From: Flavobacteriales bacterium
Lineage (GTDB): Bacteria > Bacteroidota > Bacteroidia > Flavobacteriales > BACL11
Assembly: GCA_018664745.1 (NCBI GenBank)
Contig: JABJNS010000070.1
Span: forward strand, 1-17,181
Length of the DNA: 17,181 bases
Direction: 5' to 3'
Position 1 is the first letter of the stretch; the number at the start of each line of letters is the position of its first letter. Position numbers and translations under genes: made by a program. Positions 1 through 6,003 of the stretch are shown here, piece by piece. Under the pieces are notes generated by a model. The model ran no database searches. It worked only from the letters and a program-made list of their open reading frames with translations, and was not told where the DNA came from.

Positions 1-72
1 ATTAAGAGATTCTTTTAGGAAGCGTTTTCTTAAAACTTTAATTGATTTATAAATTTCCAATGTCTTTGCCAT
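1..72 (-). CDS. Unidentified protein, N-terminal fragment (runs off left edge)
   Basis: An ATG at 72-70 on the minus strand opens a frame that stays open for 24 codons to the window edge. The peptide begins MAKTLEIYKSIKVLRKRF and is strongly basic; I do not recognise it. The main support is upstream: an exact Bacteroidota -7 box (TATTTTTG, minus strand, 77-84) ends 4 nt before the ATG, and three copies of a TTTTCAC motif lie behind it at 91-155. The fragment is too short to assign a function. A competing reading is the C-terminal tail of a plus-strand gene ending at a TAA at 50-52; both frames are open here, but the promoter favours the minus-strand gene. Confidence 0.42.
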   Translation of the reverse strand, partial: MAKTLEIYKSIKVLRKRFLKESLN

Positions 73-76
73 AAAA

Positions 77-84
77 CAAAAATA
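77..84 (-). promoter_or_regulatory. -7 promoter box (TAnnTTTG) of the left-edge gene
   Basis: Minus-strand TATTTTTG matches the Bacteroidota -7 consensus TAnnTTTG at all fixed positions and ends 4 nt before the putative ATG at 72. This spacing predicts a transcript that begins at or next to the start codon. No TTG -33 element is visible about 20 nt upstream, which is common for regulated promoters. Confidence 0.45.
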
Positions 85-90
85 ATATAT

Positions 91-155
91 TTTTCACTAT
101 TATAGACTCTAAATCGTGAAAATCATTGTTTTTTTATGCAATTTTCACGATTATA
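91..155. repeat. Three-copy TTTTCAC(G/T)ATT motif cluster, probable operator region
   Basis: An 11-bp motif occurs three times: TTTTCACTATT at 91-101 (plus), TTTTCACGATT at 112-122 read on the minus strand, and TTTTCACGATT at 142-152 (plus). The outer copies extend to a 14-bp direct repeat (91-104 and 142-155) with one mismatch. The second and third copies form an inverted repeat with 12-bp arms (112-123 and 141-152) around a 17-bp loop. Motif centres are about 21 and 30 bp apart, close to two and three helical turns. The position just behind a -7 box suggests a multi-site regulator-binding region. A hairpin acting as terminator for the permease gene at 216-1424 is possible, but no T-run follows the stem on the minus strand. 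Confidence 0.5.
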
Positions 156-215
156 CATATAATAAAATATGTGAACTTTAGTGTCTATTTAATTTCTAGC
201 ACTAAAATAGAATAC

Positions 216-1424
216 TTAAAACAACCTCCTACCAAGCACTCTAGCAGGATACCAAGAAGCTAAAACTCCAATAATTAATACGGTAATACTTACCAATACT
301 ACATCAGCAAATACAATAGCAACAGGGTAAGTATTGACAACAAAACTACCACCTCCCATACTTATAAATCCAAAGGTTTGTTGCAAGAAAGCAAGTCCTA
401 AACCGATAGATAAACCGATAGCCATACCTAACAATATAGTTAGCATACTCTTTTTGAAAAATAGAAATTGAATATCCTGCAGAGTACAACCCAAACTCCT
501 AAGCGTACTAATGTCTTTTTTCTTGTCCAGCATAAGCATACTAAGCGCCCCTACTATATTGAAGGTTGCAATTATCATAATAAAAGTAAGGATTAAGAAA
601 ACAGCTAGCTTTTCAGTATTCAGTATTTTGTAGAGAAAATCCTGTTGTTCTAAACGATTTTCAACTTTGTATTTATCCCCAAGAACTGTTTGCAATTTTT
701 CTTGTAAAACTAACATCTTCCCTTCATCTTTCAGTTTTATTTCAATAGCTGAAACTTCATTGTTGCGTTCGGATAACTGCTGTATAAATAATAAAGGGGT
801 AATAATATACTTTGCATCTACTTCAGATTGCACCCCAAAAACACCTACAGGCACTACTGATGATTGCTTAAAAGCAGTTGCAGGGTTCAATAAAGTTTTT
901 GAATTTCTGCTGGGAACAAATACTTTCAATTGCTCAAACATAGATCCAATTCCCATGGATAAATAATAAGCAACTCCCCTACCAACAACCGCTACATTAT
1001 TGCTTTCAAAATCATTAATATATTCTCCATCAACCAGTAAGGAATCAAAATTTGTCATTTGCAAATACTCCTCACTTACACCTTTTGCAGTGGCTATGTA
1101 TTCTTTTTCTTGATATTTTAAGAGTACTTTTTCTTCCAACACCAAAGCGGAGGTTTCTATATCATCAACAGTAAGTAATAAGTTTTTTGCTTGTTCAGGA
1201 TTAAAAGTTTTACTTTCAGCAGCAGTAATCTTTAAGTGTGGATCAAAGGAATTATACATACTAAGCACCAAATTCTCAAAACCATTAAAAACCGAAAGCA
1301 CCAAAATAAGAGCAGCCGTACCAATGGCTACACCAAACAGGGAAACCCAAGAAATTATATGCACAAAACTGCTGCTTTTACTAGTTGTAAAATAGCGTTT
1401 AGCAATAAAAAATGGGAAATTCAT
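216..1424 (-). CDS. LolC/LolE-family ABC transporter permease
   Basis: A 402-residue inner-membrane permease of the FtsX/MacB/LolCE superfamily. One membrane helix lies near the N-terminus (about residues 24-47), a large periplasmic MacB-like core domain covers about 48-270, and three helices follow at about 273-298, 326-347 and 370-392. The cytoplasmic loop LDKKKDISTLRSLG (about 299-312) is the conserved coupling segment of the family, and the protein ends in the usual WYPAR motif. Lol permeases work with LolD ATPase to release lipoproteins from the inner membrane. No ATPase gene is next to it, so the partner must be encoded elsewhere. It starts 6 nt after the rbfA stop and is probably cotranscribed. 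LolC versus LolE cannot be decided; a single LolCE-like permease is a further possibility. Confidence 0.87.
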   Translation of the reverse strand: MNFPFFIAKRYFTTSKSSSFVHIISWVSLFGVAIGTAALILVLSVFNGFENLVLSMYNSFDPHLKITAAESKTFNPEQAKNLLLTVDDIETSALVLEEKVLLKYQEKEYIATAKGVSEEYLQMTNFDSLLVDGEYINDFESNNVAVVGRGVAYYLSMGIGSMFEQLKVFVPSRNSKTLLNPATAFKQSSVVPVGVFGVQSEVDAKYIITPLLFIQQLSERNNEVSAIEIKLKDEGKMLVLQEKLQTVLGDKYKVENRLEQQDFLYKILNTEKLAVFLILTFIMIIATFNIVGALSMLMLDKKKDISTLRSLGCTLQDIQFLFFKKSMLTILLGMAIGLSIGLGLAFLQQTFGFISMGGGSFVVNTYPVAIVFADVVLVSITVLIIGVLASWYPARVLGRRLF

Positions 1425-1430
1425 TCGAAT

Positions 1431-1769
1431 CTATTTTTTCAAAAGTCTATCAATTTCTTCAGCATAAGCTGCTGAATCATCCAAATGAAATTGTAATGCA
1501 GGCACTATTCGCAATTGATGTCTTACGCTCTCTCCCAGTTTTTTACGAATCATAATCGTGTTACTTTTCACTACTTTAAGTGCCTCAGCAGGATCATCAA
1601 CAGGGAAAATACTTAAAAAAACATTGGCATCTGCCAGATCAGGAGAAATACGAACAATGGTTACACTCACCATAATGTTCCCTAATATCTCTTGTGCTTG
1701 TTGCTGAAAAATTACAGAAAGTTCTTTCTGAACTAAACGCGATACTTTTTTTTGTCTTGTTGATTCCAT
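1431..1769 (-). CDS. rbfA: Ribosome-binding factor A
   Basis: A 112-residue protein that matches RbfA throughout its length. RbfA is a single KH-type domain that binds the 30S subunit and assists 16S rRNA 5'-end maturation, notably in the cold. Visible hallmarks are the N-terminal helix TRQKKVSRLVQKEL, the ISPDLADANVFLSIF strand (about residues 41-55), and the C-terminal LRIVPALQFHLDDS segment followed by a short helix ending in DRLLKK. The length is typical for the Bacteroidota form, which lacks the long C-terminal tail of E. coli RbfA. The ATG at 1769 lies 5 nt from a TATTTTTG -7 box, so the mRNA is probably leaderless. The Lol-type permease follows 6 nt after the TAG stop. Confidence 0.93.
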   Translation of the reverse strand: MESTRQKKVSRLVQKELSVIFQQQAQEILGNIMVSVTIVRISPDLADANVFLSIFPVDDPAEALKVVKSNTIMIRKKLGESVRHQLRIVPALQFHLDDSAAYAEEIDRLLKK

Positions 1770-1774
1770 AAGTG

Positions 1775-1782
1775 CAAAAATA
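1775..1782 (-). promoter_or_regulatory. -7 box of the rbfA promoter
   Basis: Minus-strand TATTTTTG fits TAnnTTTG exactly, with 5 nt between it and the rbfA ATG. No convincing TTG -33 element is seen. It lies 12 bp from the divergent -7 box at 1795-1802, so each polymerase footprint would cover the other start site. Confidence 0.6.
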
Positions 1783-1794
1783 CAGAATATTCCC

Positions 1795-1802
1795 TACTTT
1801 TG
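1795..1802 (+). promoter_or_regulatory. -7 box of the ABC exporter promoter
   Basis: TACTTTTG fits TAnnTTTG exactly and ends 4 nt before the exporter ATG at 1807. This predicts a leaderless or near-leaderless mRNA. A -33 TTG is not evident in the short intergenic gap. Confidence 0.6.
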
Positions 1803-1806
1803 CTTC

Positions 1807-3627
1807 ATGCATTATTTCTTCCGAATTTTAAAATACATAAAGCCTTATCTGCCCTTTGCACTGCTGAATATTCTGTTCAATATATTAAGTGTTTTATTTT
1901 CATTAGTGTCCTTAACAATGGTAATTCCATTCTTAGGAATATTATTTGAAACACAAGAAAAGGTATACAACCCACCACCATTAAGCTTTGACGCAACCAC
2001 TATAAAAGACAATTTTTATGCCATCATAAGTTCCATTGTTGATGAAAAAGGAAAGGTAGAGGCCTTACTTTTTATTTGTATTTTGGTGCTAGTTACCTTC
2101 TTTTTCCGAAATCTGTTTCGTTATTTATCGCTTTACTTTTTAACACCAATTAGAAATGGAGTAGTACACGATTTGCGTATGGATTTGCACAAAAAAGTAA
2201 TTTCCTTACCACTTCCTTTTTTTACTGAAAAACGAAAAGGAGATATTACGGCTCGCATGACATCTGATCTAGTAGAAATAGAATGGTCAATTATGAGCTC
2301 CTTGGAAATGATATTTAAGGACCCTTTAAATATAATTGTCTATTTAGCAACCTTAATTTTTATAAGCCCAGAGCTTACCACTTTTGTTATTCTACTCCTT
2401 CCTGTAACCGGAATTATTATTGGGGTTATTGGTAGGTCATTAAAAAAATCATCTGACAGAGGGCAAAATAAAATGGGAGATTTACTATCCATCATAGATG
2501 AAAATATATCAGGACTCAGAATTATTAAAGGATTTAATGCTGAAAGCCACATCAATAAAAACTTTGAAAAAGAAAGTACCGACTACAAAAGCATCATGAC
2601 AAAATTATTGAGGAAAAAAGATTTATCCTCTCCTATGAGTGAGTTTTTGAGTACTATTGTTATGGTTATCGTTATGTGGTTTGGTGGGCAGCTTGTACTA
2701 AATACTGATGGTGGACTAAATGCTCAAGAGTTTATTGGCTATATCCTTATCTTTTCACAGATTATCCCTCCTGCAAAATCATTAACTACTTCCTATTATC
2801 TTATACAAAAAGGGAGTGCTTCAGCACAAAGAGTGTATGAAATACTAGATACAGAAAATGAAATTGTTGATATAGAAAATCCTAAACAAATAAAATTACT
2901 GAATAATCAAATTGAGTTTAATAACTTAACTTTTTCTTACGAAAAACAAGAAGTATTAAAGGATATTAACTTTAGCATTGGTAAAGGAAAAATGATTGCT
3001 TTAGTAGGACAATCAGGAAGTGGAAAATCAACTTTAGCGGATTTATTGGCACGATTTTACGACATCAATCAAGGAGAAATCCTAATTGACAACAACAATA
3101 TAAAAGAAATTGCGCTAACAGATTTGCGTGCCTTAATGGGAATTGTAAGTCAAGAATCTATTTTGTTTAACGATACTATTTTCAACAATATCCGTTTAGG
3201 GAATACTAACGCAAGCGAACAAGAAGTAATGGGAGCTGCCAAAATTGCTAATGCTCATGACTTTATTTTGGAAACTGAAAATGGCTACCAAACTAATATT
3301 GGCGATAGAGGTAATAAACTTTCAGGAGGACAGAAACAAAGGCTGAGCATTGCCAGAGCAATCCTAAAAAACCCTGAAATACTAATTTTGGATGAAGCTA
3401 CTTCATCCTTAGATACTGAATCCGAACGCTTAGTACAGGACGCTTTAGATAAGCTAATGCACTCTCGTACATCATTAGTAATTGCACATAGACTATCCAC
3501 CATACAAAATGCAGATGAAATTCTAGTATTGGATAAAGGCTGTATTATTGAAAGAGGAACGCACCAAGAATTGATTGCTCAAAACGGACACTACAAAAAG
3601 CTTTCCGACTTGCAGAGTTTTGCTTAA
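1807..3627 (+). CDS. MsbA-like ABC exporter (fused permease and ATPase)
   Basis: A 606-residue half-transporter with an N-terminal type I exporter membrane domain (about residues 15-325, six hydrophobic segments) and a C-terminal nucleotide-binding domain. All ATPase motifs are intact: Walker A GQSGSGKST with K407, Q-loop Q449, signature LSGGQKQR (505-512), Walker B ILILD with D529 and catalytic E530, and H-loop H561. Such proteins act as homodimers and flip lipids or export hydrophobic compounds. MsbA-type lipid A-core flipping is the usual annotation for this full-length Bacteroidota form, but the substrate cannot be read from sequence. It is divergent from rbfA and convergent with the XRE regulator 7 nt after its stop, with no terminator visible in the gap. 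Confidence 0.9.
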   Translation: MHYFFRILKYIKPYLPFALLNILFNILSVLFSLVSLTMVIPFLGILFETQEKVYNPPPLSFDATTIKDNFYAIISSIVDEKGKVEALLFICILVLVTFFFRNLFRYLSLYFLTPIRNGVVHDLRMDLHKKVISLPLPFFTEKRKGDITARMTSDLVEIEWSIMSSLEMIFKDPLNIIVYLATLIFISPELTTFVILLLPVTGIIIGVIGRSLKKSSDRGQNKMGDLLSIIDENISGLRIIKGFNAESHINKNFEKESTDYKSIMTKLLRKKDLSSPMSEFLSTIVMVIVMWFGGQLVLNTDGGLNAQEFIGYILIFSQIIPPAKSLTTSYYLIQKGSASAQRVYEILDTENEIVDIENPKQIKLLNNQIEFNNLTFSYEKQEVLKDINFSIGKGKMIALVGQSGSGKSTLADLLARFYDINQGEILIDNNNIKEIALTDLRALMGIVSQESILFNDTIFNNIRLGNTNASEQEVMGAAKIANAHDFILETENGYQTNIGDRGNKLSGGQKQRLSIARAILKNPEILILDEATSSLDTESERLVQDALDKLMHSRTSLVIAHRLSTIQNADEILVLDKGCIIERGTHQELIAQNGHYKKLSDLQSFA

Positions 3628-3634
3628 TTATAAA

Positions 3635-3853
3635 TTACAATCCATTAGTTAATTCCGATAAAGAAATATCTAGTGCTTTTGCTAATTGTGAAAGAATAAA
3701 AATAGACGGATTAACTTTTGCATTTTCTATGCGCTCAATAGATTGCTTATCTTTATTGCATCTCCAAGCTAATTCAGATTTAGAAATTCCTTTCTCTTTC
3801 CTAATTGACTTTATTCTGTTGCCTAAATTTAATAAAAACTCTTGCTTTTCCAT
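3635..3853 (-). CDS. Small XRE/Cro-type HTH transcriptional regulator
   Basis: A 72-residue single-domain helix-turn-helix protein of the XRE/Cro family. The five-helix fold is visible as LGNRIKSIRKEKGIS (helix 1), SELAWRCN (helix 2), KQSIERIENAKVNPS (recognition helix and conserved turn) and ILSQLAKALDISLSELT (helices 4-5). No sensory domain is present, so it probably acts as a simple dimeric repressor, like phage Cro or restriction-modification C proteins. I chose the ATG at 3853; a longer frame exists only from a TTG at 3874. A perfect 24-bp palindrome 42 bp upstream of the ATG (3896-3919) is a likely binding site, serving the divergent secreted-protein gene and possibly this gene. No restriction, toxin or phage gene accompanies it. 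Confidence 0.85.
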   Translation of the reverse strand: MEKQEFLLNLGNRIKSIRKEKGISKSELAWRCNKDKQSIERIENAKVNPSIFILSQLAKALDISLSELTNGL

Positions 3854-3895
3854 TGAGATAAAATAGAGTCCCAATTTCTATACTTCACAATCAAT

Positions 3896-3919
3896 AAAGT
3901 CAACATATATGTTGACTTT
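3896..3919. promoter_or_regulatory. Perfect 24-bp palindrome, probable operator of the XRE regulator
   Basis: The half-site AAAGTCAACATA is followed directly by its exact reverse complement, giving a 24-bp palindrome with no spacer and no mismatch. It lies between the divergent regulator and secreted-protein genes. The right arm contains GTTGAC, whose TTG (3912-3914) is 18 bp from the -7 box at 3933-3940 and so overlaps the -33 element. A dimeric HTH protein bound here would block that promoter. Binding by the neighbouring XRE protein is inferred from position and symmetry. Confidence 0.8.
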
Positions 3920-3940
3920 TAAGTATTTTTAGTATGTTTG
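3912..3940 (+). promoter_or_regulatory. Bacteroidota-type promoter of the small secreted protein gene
   Basis: The TTG at 3912-3914 (-33 element) and TATGTTTG at 3933-3940 (-7, exact TAnnTTTG) are 18 bp apart, a good fit to the Bacteroidota primary sigma-factor consensus. The box ends 28 nt before the ATG at 3969, leaving an A/T-rich leader without Shine-Dalgarno. The -33 element sits inside the palindrome. Confidence 0.7.
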
Positions 3941-3968
3941 TACAATTAATCATTAAACAATCAAAATT

Positions 3969-4304
3969 ATGAAGAAATTAATTTTAGTTTCATTTATGCT
4001 ATTTACAGTAAGTTTATGCTACTCTCAAAGTGCTAATAGTAGAAGAGTAATTGCAAATACACTAAGTGGTTCTTTAGGGTCAGGAAATTATTGCAATTCT
4101 TTTGGTGATCAAGACTTAATGTTAGTTTTTAAAGGACAAGCTTTTGATTCTTATTTAGAATTAGTTGTTTTTATGAGAGAAGCTGGCTGGTCAACTTTTA
4201 AAGCCTTATTTGATGATTATGGATTTCTATACATTTGTTTTAAATCAGGAGAAATTGACAAATGTTATTCTCGTTCCGAAATCTATTCTCTTATAAATAG
4301 TTAA
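3969..4304 (+). CDS. Small exported protein of unknown function
   Basis: A 111-residue protein that I do not recognise. The N-terminus is a clear Sec signal peptide: basic MKK, a hydrophobic core to about residue 16, and a likely cleavage after CYSQ near residue 20. The mature part of about 91 residues is mixed, with cysteines at 42, 90 and 99, an aromatic-rich hydrophobic stretch (about 50-69) and GWSTFKALFDDYGFLYICF (73-91). The spacing would allow one disulfide. There is no lipobox, membrane anchor or repeat. Its promoter overlaps the palindrome at 3896-3919, so it is the most likely target of the divergent XRE regulator. It could be a secreted effector, inhibitor or stress protein, but nothing in the sequence decides this. 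Confidence 0.75.
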   Translation: MKKLILVSFMLFTVSLCYSQSANSRRVIANTLSGSLGSGNYCNSFGDQDLMLVFKGQAFDSYLELVVFMREAGWSTFKALFDDYGFLYICFKSGEIDKCYSRSEIYSLINS

Positions 4305-4313
4305 AATAATTAA

Positions 4314-4328
4314 CTTCTTTTCAAGAAG
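4314..4328. terminator. Possible weak bidirectional terminator hairpin
   Basis: CTTCTT and AAGAAG can pair as a 6-bp stem with a 3-nt loop in the 27-bp gap between the convergent secreted-protein and hflX genes. The stem is short and AT-rich with only brief T/A runs beside it, so termination here is tentative. Confidence 0.3.
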
Positions 4329-4331
4329 AAT

Positions 4332-5501
4332 TTAATACAAGAAATTATTATAAGGATACCTTACCTCATGTAATTGCTTTATCTTGTTATAAAGTACATC
4401 TTTCAACTCATCAAAATGAGTTTTATTTAAGGCAGAAATAAACATAGTCTCTCCCTCTAATTTTGCCATCCAAGTTTTCTGTAATTCTTCTAAGGATATA
4501 TTTTCAGGCAATATAGGAGTTAAATCATCTTCCTCTTTTGGAGTAAAAGTATAGGCATCAATTTTATTGAAAACAATTAAAGTAGGTTTATCCGTTACCC
4601 CAAGTTCAATAATTGTTTTGTTTACCGTTTCTAACTGATCCTCAAAATTAGGGTTAGAAATATCTACAACATGTACCAATAAATCCGATTCACGCACCTC
4701 ATCCAAAGTAGATTTAAAACTTTCTACAAGCTGATGAGGGAGCTTACGAATAAACCCAACCGTATCAGTTAATAAAAAAGGTAAGTTCCCAATTACTACT
4801 TTACGCACAGTAGTATCCAGTGTAGCAAATAATTTATTTTCTGCAAATATATCTGATTTAGCTAAGGTATTCATTAAGGTTGATTTCCCTGCATTGGTAT
4901 AACCAACCAAGGCAACTCGTATCATATCCTGCCTCCCTTTCCTACGCGTAAAACTTTGCTTATCAATTTTTTCTAACTTCTTTTTTAAAAGTGCAATTTT
5001 ATCTTTAATAATCCTTCTATCGGTTTCAATCTGTGTTTCCCCAGGACCTCTCATTCCAATTCCCCCTTTTTGTCTTTCAAGGTGAGTCCACATTCTTGTT
5101 AACCTAGGTAATAGGTATTGATATTGGGCTAACTCCACTTGTGTACGGGCTTGGGCAGTTTGGGCACGGCTCGCAAAAATATCTAATATCAGATTACTTC
5201 TATCCAACACTTTAGTTTCTTCACCAAAAATACGCTCAATATTTCTTATTTGAGATGGATTTAAATCATCATCAAAAATAATCAGTTTGATTTCCTCCTC
5301 TTCAGCAAACAGGCGTACTTCTTCAATTTTTCCTTTTCCTAAAAATGTTTTATTATCTGGGTGAGGTAATTTTTGAGTAAAATTTCTGACTGGTTTTGCT
5401 CCTGCCGTATCGGCTAAAAAAGCCAATTCATCCAAATATTCGTACGCTTGTTCTTGCGTAACATCAGGAGTTATTAAGCCTATAAGTATTGCTCTTTCCA
5501 A
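4332..5501 (-). CDS. hflX: HflX ribosome-associated GTPase
   Basis: A 389-residue HflX GTPase of the Obg-HflX superfamily, which binds ribosomes and splits or rescues stalled 70S particles. The N-terminal HflX domain (about 1-190) carries KLPHPDNKTFLGKGK and the conserved GGIGMRGPGETQIETDRR (146-163), followed by a coiled linker. The G domain has G1 GYTNAGKST (200-208), G3 DTVGF (246-250), G4 NKID (312-315) and G5 SA near 356. No ATG is available upstream of the conserved region. The frame is closed by TAA at 5520-5522, and TTG at 5501 is the best start, although ATT and ATA codons lie just upstream. This makes the N-terminus slightly shorter than usual. It starts 8 nt after the stop of the upstream membrane-protein gene, suggesting cotranscription and coupled translation. 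Confidence 0.93.
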   Translation of the reverse strand: MERAILIGLITPDVTQEQAYEYLDELAFLADTAGAKPVRNFTQKLPHPDNKTFLGKGKIEEVRLFAEEEEIKLIIFDDDLNPSQIRNIERIFGEETKVLDRSNLILDIFASRAQTAQARTQVELAQYQYLLPRLTRMWTHLERQKGGIGMRGPGETQIETDRRIIKDKIALLKKKLEKIDKQSFTRRKGRQDMIRVALVGYTNAGKSTLMNTLAKSDIFAENKLFATLDTTVRKVVIGNLPFLLTDTVGFIRKLPHQLVESFKSTLDEVRESDLLVHVVDISNPNFEDQLETVNKTIIELGVTDKPTLIVFNKIDAYTFTPKEEDDLTPILPENISLEELQKTWMAKLEGETMFISALNKTHFDELKDVLYNKIKQLHEVRYPYNNFLY

Positions 5502-5509
5502 TTGTATTT

Positions 5510-5914
5510 TTAAAATAATTTATCCCAAGGAGTTCTTAATGCAATAAGCACTAAAGCAGCCGTAAAATATGTAAATATTATTTTACTACCTCCTCTATTA
5601 TCTTCTGTTTTCTTTGCTTTTACTTTTCCAATTGTGATAAGTGCCACAGCAATTATCATCATTAAAGGATGTTCAACCGTTACAAATCTATTTGCTGCTT
5701 CTCCCATATGAATTCCTGCTGCTGAAATAAAGTTGATCAATAAAACTAACCCTAGCAAAAGTTGAATGTGAGCAAATATTAAAGTAAGAGTAAGAAAAAT
5801 ATCTTTTTTAACATTTGGTATTTTATATAATCCTGCTCTTACTATTGAAATAATCAAAACAATAAAAAATAAAAATGGTAAATAGTGGTGTAAATGCAAA
5901 AGTCCAGTTGACAT
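5510..5914 (-). CDS. Four-helix membrane protein, cytochrome-b-like hypothetical
   Basis: A 134-residue protein with four predicted membrane helices, about residues 12-28, 39-63, 82-97 and 111-127. It resembles a flavobacterial family often labelled 'cytochrome B': LLHLHHYL at the start, AHIQLLLGLVL in helix 2 and TVEHPLMMIIAVALITIG in helix 3. The conserved histidines are H7, H9 or H10, H49 and H82. They lie at helix ends and could bind haem or metal, but this is inference and no biochemical role is known to me. The ATG at 5914 gives a short N-terminus ahead of helix 1. It lies directly upstream of hflX, probably in the same transcript. Minus-strand boxes TATAATTTG (5948-5956) and TTTCTTTG (5940-5947) are imperfect promoter candidates. 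Confidence 0.75.
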   Translation of the reverse strand: MSTGLLHLHHYLPFLFFIVLIISIVRAGLYKIPNVKKDIFLTLTLIFAHIQLLLGLVLLINFISAAGIHMGEAANRFVTVEHPLMMIIAVALITIGKVKAKKTEDNRGGSKIIFTYFTAALVLIALRTPWDKLF

Positions 5915-5970
5915 AATATCTGTTTTTAGTTAGTGATAGCAAAGAAACAAATTATATCATAAAATTTTGG

Positions 5971-5978
5971 TACTTTCA
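5971..5978 (+). promoter_or_regulatory. Candidate -7 box upstream of the large amidohydrolase
   Basis: TACTTTCA resembles TAnnTTTG with mismatches at the last two positions, 25 nt before the ATG at 6004. No TTG is seen at -33 spacing. It is the best candidate in the 89-bp divergent gap but weak. Confidence 0.28.
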
Positions 5979-6003
5979 CGGCTTTATTATTACAGCTTAC
6001 CAA

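Noticed and set aside
2..52. Plus-strand open frame ending in TAA at 50-52, possible C-terminal tail of a gene entering from the left
   Set aside because: Only 16 codons are visible and nothing is recognisable. The opposite strand has an ATG with an exact -7 box and motif cluster, so I preferred that reading, but the two cannot be separated without more sequence.
112..152. Inverted repeat as an intrinsic terminator for the Lol-type permease
   Set aside because: The 12-bp arms enclose a 17-nt loop and no T-run follows the stem on the minus strand. The extra direct copy at 91-104 fits an operator better. A terminator role remains possible.
3854..3874. Longer XRE regulator starting from TTG at 3874
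   Set aside because: The ATG at 3853 gives a normal single-domain HTH length, and the extra seven residues match nothing expected.
3635..3919. Restriction-modification C-protein system
   Set aside because: The size of the HTH protein and the palindrome are reminiscent, but no methyltransferase or endonuclease gene is adjacent.
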